Of a stretch of 64,000 nt of DNA, positions 55,367 through 63,800 are shown one piece after another (positions within the stretch are counted from its first letter, which is position 1; each line of letters starts with the position of its first letter). The DNA is taken from contig CAWBSR010000018.1 of assembly GCA_963791545.1 (NCBI GenBank), positions 310,001 to 374,000 on the forward strand, written 5' to 3'. The notes beneath the pieces were generated by a model, which saw only the letters and a list, made by a program, of their open reading frames with translations, ran no database searches and was not told where the DNA came from. This DNA comes from JALYXV01 sp963791545. Its GTDB lineage: Bacteria > Actinomycetota > Acidimicrobiia > Acidimicrobiales > Palsa-688. Made by a program: the position numbers and the translations under genes.

Positions 55367-56370
55367 TTAGATCCAGGCGTCGGCCGCCACCCCCGCCGCC
55401 AGGGCCTGCTGCCAGATGCGATCCCGTCCCAGATGGGTCAGGGCCTCGGCCAGCGACCACGCCAGCGAGTCGTCGGGCAGGGGCAAGAACTCCTGATGGC
55501 GGCTGCCGCCCCCCTCTATGGTGGCGGTGGCCCGAACCAGGCGTTCCCCCTCCTCCCGGACCACCTCGAAGGTGGCCGCCGACCCCGCCCGCAGCACCAC
55601 CCGGGCGTGGCGGGCGTCGTGCAGGTCCAGCTGTTGCTTCGAGAGCCCGAGGCGCGACGCCACCCAGCCGGCCAGCAGCCGCCGGGGACCCCCTTTTCCC
55701 GCGATGTAGGCCGAGGTGATCTGGTGCACGAAGGGCCGGAACTCGGGCGGTTCGAACAAGGCCGCCACCATCTCCCGCCAGGGCCGCAGGCGCATCCAGG
55801 ACAGGTCGACCACCGCCCGCCGCCCGGCCAGGGCGATCAGCCCCGCGACGTCATGGGCGTCCTTGGTGTCGACCAGCACGCTGCTGGCCTTGGCCAGCAG
55901 GGGCTCCGAGACCGCCGGCAGCGAGGCCGGGTACCAGACCACGATCGGCAGATCCGGCAGCGTGAAGGGCTCCATGATCGAGTCGAGGTGCTGGGCCGCT
56001 TCGCCTCGCACGCAGAGGGAGACCTGGTCGAAGGTCAGTGGATGACCGTCGACCTCGGTACCGTAGATCGTCACGTTGGCGTCGATACCGCCCGGCCGCT
56101 CCTCGGCGTCGGCCGGGCCCCCTCGGCCCCCGGGCCCGGTTGTGGCTGCAGGATCACCAGGCGGGCCGGATGGTGGGCGCCCAACGCCCGGAGAATCTGG
56201 GTGGCCTGGTACACCTCGTCGTCGCTGGTCGCCACCGCCACCAGCGTCATGACCCAGGTACGGGAGGCGGTGCGGGCCACGCTGTGGCGTAACTGGGCCA
56301 TGGTGTCTACGACCGTCCCCAGGCGGACGTCGCTGCCGTTCCAGTGGTTGAGGGCTACGGCGTCCGCCAC
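55367..56370 (-). pseudogene. opcA: Glucose-6-phosphate dehydrogenase assembly protein OpcA, frameshifted
   Basis: OpcA activates and assembles Zwf in actinobacteria and cyanobacteria. The N-terminus is in one frame from GTG 56368-56370 (VALNHWNGSDVRLGTVVDTM, WVMTLVAVATSDDEVYQA, then ARLVILQPQPG). The rest is in another frame (TIYGTEVDGHPLTFDQVSLC, then FTLPDLPIVVWYPASLP, ending in AADAWI). The join lies in a G/C run near 56110; a lost base (or two extra) restores a continuous product of about 334 aa. It overlaps the zwf 3' end by 16 bases. Confidence 0.82.
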
Positions 56371-57954
56371 CGCCGTCCCTCCCGGGCCAGCAGCTGATCG
56401 GCGTGTTTGGGCCCCCAGGTGCCGGCGGGGTAGCGGGCGAGGGGGGCCTCCCGGGAGGCCCAGGCCGTCAGGATGGGGTCCACGATGGACCACGCCTGGA
56501 GCACCTCGTCGCTGCGGATGAACAAGGTGGGGTCGCCGATCATGGCGTCGAGCAGCAGCCGCTCGTAGGCGTCGGGCGCCTCCTCGAGGAAGGCGGCGCC
56601 GTAGGAGAAGTCCATGAGGACGTCGCGGACCTCGAAGGCCTGGCCGGGCACCTTGGCGCCGAAGCGCAGGCTGATGCCCTCGTCGGGCTGGATGCGCAGC
56701 ACCAGGGCGTTGGGATGGAGGTCCCGCGATTCGTGGGCCCGGAACGGCAGGTGGGGAACCCGCTGGAACTGCAGCGCCACCTCGGTGACCCGTTTGGGGA
56801 GCCGCTTGCCGGTGCGCACGTAGATGGGGACGCCGGCCCAGCGCCAGTTGTCGACCTCGAGCTTCATGGCGAAGTAGGTCTCGGTGCGGCTGTCGGGGGC
56901 CACCGCCTCCTCTTCGCGGTAGCCCGGATACCGGGATCCCCCTCGGACCAGCCCGCCTCGTACTGGGCCCGGACCACGTCGGTGGCCACCTGGTCGACCG
57001 AGAGCAGCTTGACGGCCCGGAGTGCCTTGACCTTCTCGTCCCGGATGCCCTGGGCGTCGATGGTGGCCGGGGGCTCCATCAAGGTGAGCGACAGCACCTG
57101 CATCACGTGGTTCTGGACGATGTCGCGCAGCGCCCCCGCGGTCTCGTAGAACCCGCCCCGGTGTTCGACGCCGAGCGCCTCGGCCACCGTGATCTGGACG
57201 TGGTCGAGGTAGCGCCGGTCCCAGATGGGCTCGAAGATGGCGTTGGCGAAGCGCAGCGCCAGGACGTTCTGGACCGTCTCCTTGCCCAGGTAGTGGTCGA
57301 TCCGGTAGATCTGGGTCTCGTCGAAGTTGCGGTGCAGGGCGGCGTCGAGTTCCCGGGCGCTGGCCAGATCCCGTCCGAAGGGCTTCTCGATGACGAGCCG
57401 GGCGAAGGCCACCGGTCGCGGGCGGCTGGTTGAGGCCCGCCCCGCCCAGGGCGTCGGCGACCGGCTCGAAGACGGCAGGGACCGTCGCCAGATAGAAGAG
57501 GCGGTTGCCGGCCGTGCCCCGCTCGGCGTCGATCTCCTCCAGCACCATCTTCAGCCGGGCCATGGTGTCGGCGGCGCCGTAATCGCCCGAGACGTAACGG
57601 AAGCCCTTCACCAGCTCCGCCCACGCCGGCCCGCCCGTCGGGACGGCATCGATCATCTTGGCCCGGAAGTCGTCGTCGCGCGAGCGGGCTGCGGGCCACC
57701 CCGACGAGGGCGAAAGCCGACGACAGGAGCCGGCGTCGGGCCAGTGACGCGATGGCGGGGACCAGCTTGCGGGCCGTGAGGTCCCCCGAGGCGCCGAAGA
57801 TAACCAGGACACACGGCGGGGCCCGCCGCCCCTGTTCCAGGCCCGCGGCCAGGGGGTTGGCCGGTTCCTCGCCCGGCCCGGTCCCGCCGTCGGGGCGGCC
57901 GGCCAGCGCGTCCAGCCACGATCCCCGGCCCGACGGCGACTCGGTAGCGGTCAC
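56355..57954 (-). pseudogene. zwf: Glucose-6-phosphate 1-dehydrogenase, interrupted by three frame breaks
   Basis: All parts of a G6PDH are present but in three frames: GASGDLTARKLVPAIASL (NADP site) from GTG 57954; a shift near 57690 (one extra C), then RYVSGDYGAADTMARLKMV; a shift near 57418 (extra G), then VIEKPFGRDLASARELD and YRIDHYLGKETVQNVL (active site); a shift near 56930 (lost base), then YREEEAVAPDSRTETYFAMK and RTGKRLPKRVTEVALQFQ to the stop. Sequence quality at each side is perfect, which argues for indel errors. Third gene of the operon. Confidence 0.85.
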
Positions 57955-57963
57955 CCAGGAGGC

Positions 57964-59061
57964 CTAGAGCTGGGACGCTTTGTCGGTGAGCGCCTGGAGC
58001 AGCTCGTCGAAGCTCTTCGAGAAGCTGGCCACGCCTTCATCCTCGAGCCGCTGGGCCACCTCGCACATGTCGACGCCGACCTCCGCCAGGGCCTCCAGAT
58101 GAGCCTTGGCCTCGTCGACGCCCTGGTCGATGGTGCGGGCCACGGTGCCGTGGTCCAAGAAGGCGGCCACGGTGGCGTCGGGCATGGTGTTGACGGTGTG
58201 GGGGCCGATCAACTGGTCCACGTACATGAGGTCGGGGTAGGCGGGGTTCTTGGTGGAGGTGGAGGCCCACAACGGCCGCTGCCGGTGGGCACCCTGGGCA
58301 CGCAGCGTTGCCCAGCGGTCACCGGCAAAGGCCTTCTCGAAATGCTGATAGGCCAGCTTGGCCTGGGCGACCGCGGCCTTACCTTTCCAGGCCTGCCCTT
58401 TTTCCCCCAGTTTGTCGAGGCGGCGGTCGACTTCGGTGTCGACCCGGCTCACGAAGAACGAGGCCACGCTGTGGACCCGGGCCGGGTCGCCGCCACCCGC
58501 GACCCACGCCTCGAGGCCGCTCAGGTAGGCCTCGATCACGGCGTCGTAGCGGTCCAGGCTGAAGATCAGGGTGACGTTGATGTTGCGGCCCTCGCTGATC
58601 ATCTGCTCGATGGCCGGGACTCCTTCGCCGGTGGCGGGGATCTTGACCATCAAGTTGGGCAGGGCCAGGCGTTGATGCAGGTCCCGGGCCGACTCGATGG
58701 TGCCCGGGGTGTCGCGGGCCAGGCTGGGCGCCACCTCGAGGGAGACGAAACCGTCGCCCCCCCCGCTCTGGTCGTACAGGGGCCGCAGTACCGCGCAGGC
58801 GTTGGTCACGTCGTCAATGACGAGGTCCCAATAGGAGTCCTCGACGCTCTTGTGCTTGGTGAGCTCACGGAACTCGTCGTCGTAGTCCGCGGAGCCCGCG
58901 ATGGCCTTCTGGAAGATGGTGGGATTGGAGGTCACCCCCCGGATTCCGTCGTCCTCCAGCTCCTGCAGGTGCCCGGTGAGCAGATAGGAACGCATGAGGT
59001 TGTCGATCCAGGGGCTCTGGCCCTGTTGGGCGAACAGCTGATGTAGCCGGGTCGTGGTCAT
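57964..59061 (-). CDS. tal: Transaldolase
   Basis: A 365-aa TalB/actinobacterial-type transaldolase: GVTSNPTIFQKAI and LPNLMVKIPATGEGVPAIEQM, where the Lys is the Schiff-base residue, and RNINVTLIFSLDRYDAVIEA. It moves a dihydroxyacetone unit between sugar phosphates. The start overlaps the tkt stop by four bases, so both are coupled. It lies nine bases before zwf. Confidence 0.95.
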   Translation of the reverse strand: MTTTRLHQLFAQQGQSPWIDNLMRSYLLTGHLQELEDDGIRGVTSNPTIFQKAIAGSADYDDEFRELTKHKSVEDSYWDLVIDDVTNACAVLRPLYDQSGGGDGFVSLEVAPSLARDTPGTIESARDLHQRLALPNLMVKIPATGEGVPAIEQMISEGRNINVTLIFSLDRYDAVIEAYLSGLEAWVAGGGDPARVHSVASFFVSRVDTEVDRRLDKLGEKGQAWKGKAAVAQAKLAYQHFEKAFAGDRWATLRAQGAHRQRPLWASTSTKNPAYPDLMYVDQLIGPHTVNTMPDATVAAFLDHGTVARTIDQGVDEAKAHLEALAEVGVDMCEVAQRLEDEGVASFSKSFDELLQALTDKASQL

Positions 59062-61091
59062 TCGATGTCTTCGGCCTCCTCCATCTCGTCCAGGTCATCG
59101 TCGTCGTCGAAGTCAAGCCCATTGAAGCTGTCCAGCAGCTGGCGGGCCCGGTTGGCGACGTTTTCCGGCGTGAAGCCGAACTCGGCCAGCACCTGGGCCC
59201 CGGGTGCCGAGGCGCCGAAGTGGTCGATGGCCACCCAGTCGTCGGCCCACCGCGACCAGCCGAAGGAGGTGGCGGCCTCGACTGAGAGTACGGGCGTGTC
59301 GTAGCCCAGGACCTCCGACTGGTAGTCCTCGCTCTGCAACTCGAACAGCTCCCACGATGGCAGCGACACCACCCGGGCCGCGATGTCCTCGCCCTCGAGG
59401 AGCTTGGCCGCATCCAGGCAAACCGAGACCTCGCTGCCGGTGCCGAGCAGCACCACATCGGGGTCGTCGCCTCCCGAGGCCAGCACGTAGCCGCCCTTGG
59501 CGACGTCGTCGAAGCGATCGGCGGTGCCCTCCAGCACAGGAAGGTTCTGGCGGGTCAGGATGAGGGCGGTGGGTCCGTCGCTGTTTACCGCGATGCGGTA
59601 GGCGTGGGCGGTCTCGTTGGCGTCGGCGGGCCGGATCACCCGCAGCTGGGGCATGGCCCGCAGCGAGGCCAGGTGCTCGATGGGCTGGTGGGTCGGCCCG
59701 TCCTCGCCCAGGCCGACCGAGTCGTGGGTCCAGCTGTAGATGAGCTTGGCCTCGCTCAGGGCGGCCAGTCGCACCGCACCGCGCATGTAGTCGCTGAAGA
59801 TGAAGAATGTCCCACCGATCGGCAGTACGCCCCCGTGGAGAGCCATGCCGTTCATGGCCCCGCCCATGGCGTGTTCCCGGACGCCGAAGGCAATTTGGCG
59901 GCCCGCCGGGTGCTGCGGGCTCTGCAGTTCGGCCTCATCCAGTTTGGTGCCGGTGTTACCGGTCAGGTCGGCGCCGCCACTCAGGACGCCCGGGACCAGG
60001 TCGAGGGTCGAGTTGATGCACGCCTTGATGGCGGCGCGCGTCGCCAGCTTCTCTCCCGCCTGCCAGGTGGGGAGTTTGGCTTCCCAGCCGTTGATCCCCG
60101 TGCTGGCCCAGGTCGCCTCCCACAGGTCACGGTCGCCGGTCCACGCCGCCAGGCGCTGCTCCCACTCGTGGCGCCGGGCCTGGCCGCGGGGGATGCACTG
60201 GCGGTAGTACTCGAGCACCTCGTCGGGCACGTAGAACGTCTGGTCCGCCGGCAAGCCCAGGATCGCCTTGGTCTCCTTGATCTCGTCGACACCGAGGGGC
60301 TCGCCATGGGCCGAGGGGGTGTCGGTCTTGTGGGGGGACGGCCAGCCGATGTGGCTGCGCAGGATGAGCAGCGACGGCTTGTCCTCGACCGCCATGGCCC
60401 CCCGGATGGCGCCCTCCAGGATCTCGAGGTCGTTGGCCACCTCGCCCAGGTTGTCGACGTGCCATCCGTAGGCCTCGAACCGCTGGCCGGCATCGTCGGT
60501 CAGGGCCAGCTCGGTGGGGCCGTCGATGGTGATGTGGTTGTCGTCGTAGACATAGATCAGCCGGCCCAGACCGAGGTGGCCGGCCAGGGAGGCAGCCTCG
60601 TGGCTGATCCCTTCCATCAGGTCGCCGTCGCTGCAGAACACGAAGGTGTGGTGATCGACCAGCTCCGGGCTGTAGGTGGCCCGCAGGTACCGCTCCGCGA
60701 CACCCATCCCAACGCCGTTGGAGAAGCCGGCGCCGAGGGGGCCGGTGGTCACTTCGATGCCCGGCGCATGGTGGACCTCGGGGTGGCCGGCTGTCTTGCT
60801 GTACAACTGCCGGAAATTCTTGAGGTCGTCGAGGGTGAGCCCGTAGCCAGTGAGATAAAGCATCGAGTACAGAAGGATCGATGCGTGGCCGCAGGAAAGC
60901 ACGAAGCGGTCCCGGTCGGGCCAATGCGGCTCGGACGGGTCGTGCTTCATGATCCGGGACCACAGCACGTGACTCAGTGGCGCCAACGCCATGGCGGTTC
61001 CTGGATGTCCCGAATTGGCCTTCTGGACGGCGTCCATGGCGAGGCCTCGGATGACATTGATTCCCAGTTGCTCGATGTCATGATCGCTCAT
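59058..61091 (-). CDS. tkt: Transketolase
   Basis: A 677-aa ThDP enzyme: ANSGHPGTAMALAPLSHVLW, HPEVHHAPGIEVTTGPLG, the ThDP-binding GDGDLMEGISHEA...YVYDDNHIT and DGPTHQPIEHLASLRAMP in the pyrimidine-binding domain. Transfers two-carbon units in the pentose phosphate pathway and the Calvin cycle. The C-terminus ends in a run of Asp/Glu (DFDDDDDLDEMEEAEDIE), which is not typical of transketolase. First gene of the operon. Confidence 0.97.
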   Translation of the reverse strand: MSDHDIEQLGINVIRGLAMDAVQKANSGHPGTAMALAPLSHVLWSRIMKHDPSEPHWPDRDRFVLSCGHASILLYSMLYLTGYGLTLDDLKNFRQLYSKTAGHPEVHHAPGIEVTTGPLGAGFSNGVGMGVAERYLRATYSPELVDHHTFVFCSDGDLMEGISHEAASLAGHLGLGRLIYVYDDNHITIDGPTELALTDDAGQRFEAYGWHVDNLGEVANDLEILEGAIRGAMAVEDKPSLLILRSHIGWPSPHKTDTPSAHGEPLGVDEIKETKAILGLPADQTFYVPDEVLEYYRQCIPRGQARRHEWEQRLAAWTGDRDLWEATWASTGINGWEAKLPTWQAGEKLATRAAIKACINSTLDLVPGVLSGGADLTGNTGTKLDEAELQSPQHPAGRQIAFGVREHAMGGAMNGMALHGGVLPIGGTFFIFSDYMRGAVRLAALSEAKLIYSWTHDSVGLGEDGPTHQPIEHLASLRAMPQLRVIRPADANETAHAYRIAVNSDGPTALILTRQNLPVLEGTADRFDDVAKGGYVLASGGDDPDVVLLGTGSEVSVCLDAAKLLEGEDIAARVVSLPSWELFELQSEDYQSEVLGYDTPVLSVEAATSFGWSRWADDWVAIDHFGASAPGAQVLAEFGFTPENVANRARQLLDSFNGLDFDDDDDLDEMEEAEDIE

Positions 61092-61189
61092 GCTGCAACC
61101 CTACCTAGGCTGGGGCGGGAGCGAATTTGGGACCGGTCGTCCGACGGGGTATTCGTCGGGGGATCGGCCCTCCCCCAGCCTGGCCCGCT

Positions 61190-62416
61190 TTAGCTGGCGT
61201 CGGGCGGAAGGGTCGGGCTGGGATCCTCGAAGAGGGCCATGGAAGCGGTGAACCCGTGCACGAAGTTATGTCCCCCGACGGGGCCCAGTTCCCCGGCTGC
61301 GAAGAATCCCGAGACCGGTGGGTGCCCGAGCAGGTCGCCGATCACGCCCGCGTCGTGGTCGGGCTTGGCGAACAGCCGCGACCCCCGCCCGTTGCAGGTG
61401 AAGAGGAGTACCGCGTCGGCGCGGCGATCGGCCAGCAGCTCCCGGAGATCCTCATCGGCCGCCTCGGCGTCGCGGACATGGAACTGCACCGTCGAGCCCA
61501 CCTCGACCGAATCACCGACGGCGATGGCGCCGTTGGACCGGTCGGCGCCCACGACATTGCGGATCAAGAAGTCCCCGCGGCCGAAATCGATCTTGTGCTC
61601 GTCGATGACGAGGCCCACGTGGAGGCCCTGGTTGATGAGCTCGACGTCGCGTTCGGACATTCCGTCCTTGGCCATCTGCACCAACCGGTGGAGGGCGGGC
61701 TGGCCGGCCAGTTCATAGATGATATTGCCCTCGGCCCGGGTGACCGCGAGCGGCCGGCCGATCGGGCGGCAGCCCTGGGAGACCACCGTGGACAGCTTGA
61801 CCCCGGGGCCGATCAGCGCACCCACCGCCCCGTGCCGATGAACCCCGTCGTTGAGGACCAGGCGGTTGCCGCCCGGACTGCTCGCCGCCGAGGCCATCCC
61901 GCCGATAACGGGGAGGTCGGGGTGTTCAATGGCCAGTTTCCGCAGCAGCAGGTCGACGGGAAAGGTGAAGGGATCCGCCACGAGCACCAGCGCCTGGGGC
62001 TCGAAGACCAACTCCTCGGGCCAGCCCGCCACCAGCGGAATGGGGCCCCGGTCCTCGTCGGGGTCGTCGCCGCCGGCCGCCCCACGGTCCGGGTCGGTCC
62101 GCGGGTCGACCTCGACCCACAGCCGCACCGGGGCGATGGGACCGGTCAGGCCCGCCCACAGGCTGACGGCGGGTGCCTGTTCGATCTCGCGCTGGCTGCC
62201 GACCACCGACTCGGCGGCACATCCGATCAGCAAGGTGGGCCCCAGCAGACGCGTTACCGCATCGGCCGCTTCTTCCAGTGCCTCGGTGTGGGGCCGGGTG
62301 ACGAACAACACCGCAAGATCGGGATGGCGGCCCACTTGCTCGATGACCTGCCCGATCACCTCACCGGTAGCGTGGGCGGTATCGGGGTGGGTGGACAGGC
62401 TCGAGGCGAAACGCAC
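61190..62416 (-). CDS. FIST domain protein
   Basis: A 408-aa protein with FIST_N (LLIGCAAESVVGSQREIEQAPAVSL, IGGMASAASSPGGNRLVLN) and FIST_C (VLLFTCNGRGSRLF, PPVSGFFAAGELGPVGGHNF, ending HGFTASMALF). FIST domains bind small ligands such as amino acids and are usually coupled to signal transduction; here the protein is stand-alone. It starts 12 bases after a small gene on the same strand. Confidence 0.92.
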   Translation of the reverse strand: MRFASSLSTHPDTAHATGEVIGQVIEQVGRHPDLAVLFVTRPHTEALEEAADAVTRLLGPTLLIGCAAESVVGSQREIEQAPAVSLWAGLTGPIAPVRLWVEVDPRTDPDRGAAGGDDPDEDRGPIPLVAGWPEELVFEPQALVLVADPFTFPVDLLLRKLAIEHPDLPVIGGMASAASSPGGNRLVLNDGVHRHGAVGALIGPGVKLSTVVSQGCRPIGRPLAVTRAEGNIIYELAGQPALHRLVQMAKDGMSERDVELINQGLHVGLVIDEHKIDFGRGDFLIRNVVGADRSNGAIAVGDSVEVGSTVQFHVRDAEAADEDLRELLADRRADAVLLFTCNGRGSRLFAKPDHDAGVIGDLLGHPPVSGFFAAGELGPVGGHNFVHGFTASMALFEDPSPTLPPDAS

Positions 62417-62428
62417 CGAAGTCGTCGG

Positions 62429-62839
62429 TCAGACCACCGGCAGCAGCGTGAGAGGCACCGTCGTGACCGGGCCACCGGGAAGGAGGCGGCAGTTGGCCTC
62501 GATGGTTCCGTAGTCCTTGAACGCCAGCTCGGCCCGCACCAGCCGATAGGTGAACTTGCCCGGATCGACACTGAAGGGGGACACGTTGCGCGCCACCTCC
62601 TCGCCGCCCGCTTCGGTGCCGTGGGTGAACACCACCTCGAGGGTCCCCTGTCCGGCCTCGTTGGGGCGGCAGCGAACCAGCACGATCAGGTGTGGTTGCA
62701 CCGTGACCGGCGGCGGCGTTGGAGCCGGGAGCGAGAACATGATCCCGGTGAGATCGATCCGGGTCGAGGGGCCGGGGACCGATCGCAGGTTGATGCTCTC
62801 GGCGAACACAGCAGAGACGATGTCCATCGGACCCGTCAC
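62429..62839 (-). CDS. Small conserved-looking protein of unknown function
   Basis: A 136-aa, beta-rich protein: MDIVSAVFAESINLRSVPGP, LIVLVRCRPNEAGQGTLEVV and AELAFKDYGTIEANCRLLPG. The alternation of strands resembles a C2-like or beta-sandwich fold; no signal peptide. I do not recognise a named family. It precedes the FIST gene by 12 bases and follows the tandem repeat, so it is likely the first gene of a two-gene unit. ATG 62839 or the Met five codons later. Confidence 0.6.
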   Translation of the reverse strand: MTGPMDIVSAVFAESINLRSVPGPSTRIDLTGIMFSLPAPTPPPVTVQPHLIVLVRCRPNEAGQGTLEVVFTHGTEAGGEEVARNVSPFSVDPGKFTYRLVRAELAFKDYGTIEANCRLLPGGPVTTVPLTLLPVV

Positions 62840-62860
62840 GCTACTCGGGCTGCTCGGCTT

Positions 62861-62920
62861 GCGGGCCGGGGCGGGCCGGGGCGGGCCGGGGCGGGCCGGG
62901 ACGGGCCGGGGCGGGCCGGG
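62861..62920. repeat. Tandem repeat, six copies of a 10-bp G-rich unit
   Basis: GCGGGCCGGG occurs six times end to end (one copy begins with A instead of G). It lies between the desaturase stop and the start of the 136-aa gene, so it occupies the promoter region of the latter. G-quadruplex or slipped-strand formation is possible on the plus strand. Copy number may vary between strains. Confidence 0.9.
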
Positions 62921-62971
62921 ACACCCGCCTCCCCAGTACCTAAGGGGCCTGCCAGTCGGCGGGAGCGCTGA

Positions 62972-63745
62972 TCAGGCGGCGACCCTCTTGCGCTCGTCTT
63001 TCTTGGCGCCGGCGTCGTAGACGGCGATCCGGGGGGCGGAGTGACGGATGGTCAACCAGCCCAGCCGGCGGCCGATCCGGAGGGCGGGCCAGGCGGGATC
63101 GAACTCGCGCCGGGCGAGGGCCAGATGGGCCGAGGTGGGGGCGGCGTGGTGGTTGTTGTGCAGCCCCTCGCCCGCCGTCATCCACGCCAGCCACTGGCTG
63201 TTGGTGGCGAAGCCGCGGTAGGGGCGGCGGCCATAGCGGTGGCCGATGGCGTTGACGGCGCTGTTGAGCATCAGATAGGTAACGGTATGGATGGCCGCCG
63301 CCAGCAGGCCGAGCCACCAGCCGAAGAACAGGCACAACAAGCCGATGCCGAGCGCCAGCCCCAGCAGGGCGTGGTCGAACAGCACGCTGTCCCAGCGGTC
63401 GGCGGGGATGTCCCGGGCGTAGCGGGCCACCGTGGCCGGGTCGTTGGCCACCTTGCGGTACATGGCGACATTGCCGAACTGCACCGCCGCGAAGCCCCGC
63501 AGCACCGGGGAATGGGGATCACCGGGTTCGTCGGTATGGGCGTGGTGCTTGCGGTGCACCGCAACCCATTGCCGGGGCTTGATGCCGGTCGTGATCCACA
63601 GCACCGTCCGGCAGGCGAAGGCGGCCCCGGGGCGCAGCTGCAAGGCCCGGTGCGACAGGCCACGGTGGAGGTAGACGGTGGTTAGAAAAAGGGCCAGCTG
63701 GCACACGGCCAAGCCGGCAAGGATCGCGAGGGCGATTGCGGGCAC
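62972..63745 (-). CDS. Fatty-acid (acyl-CoA-type) delta-9 desaturase
   Basis: About 257 aa from GTG 63743-63745. Three histidine boxes of membrane diiron desaturases are present: HRGLSH, HRKHHAH and EGLHNNHH, set between hydrophobic helices (PAIALAILAGLAVCQLALFL, LGLALGIGLLCLFFGWWLG). It introduces a cis double bond into acyl chains. An ATG at 63841 would add a Pro/Ser-rich N-terminus that overlaps the stop of the next gene (63801); the internal GTG just after the palindrome is more natural. Confidence 0.9.
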   Translation of the reverse strand: MPAIALAILAGLAVCQLALFLTTVYLHRGLSHRALQLRPGAAFACRTVLWITTGIKPRQWVAVHRKHHAHTDEPGDPHSPVLRGFAAVQFGNVAMYRKVANDPATVARYARDIPADRWDSVLFDHALLGLALGIGLLCLFFGWWLGLLAAAIHTVTYLMLNSAVNAIGHRYGRRPYRGFATNSQWLAWMTAGEGLHNNHHAAPTSAHLALARREFDPAWPALRIGRRLGWLTIRHSAPRIAVYDAGAKKDERKRVAA

Positions 63746-63758
63746 CAGTCCAAGGTAT

Positions 63759-63776
63759 CTACCTACCGGTAAGTAG
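63759..63776. promoter_or_regulatory. TetR-like operator palindrome before the desaturase start
   Basis: CTACCTACCGGTAAGTAG is an 18-bp palindrome with one mismatched pair and a central ACCGGT. It ends 13 bases upstream of the GTG, overlapping the expected promoter. Palindromes with such a core are typical sites for TetR-family repressors of lipid genes. Which regulator binds is not shown; none is encoded nearby. Confidence 0.5.
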
Positions 63777-63800
63777 GCAACTTCGGGACCGCTCGACGAC

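Noticed and set aside
62861..62920. CRISPR or regulatory iteron array
   Set aside because: Unit is 10 bp without spacers; simple tandem slippage is the better explanation.
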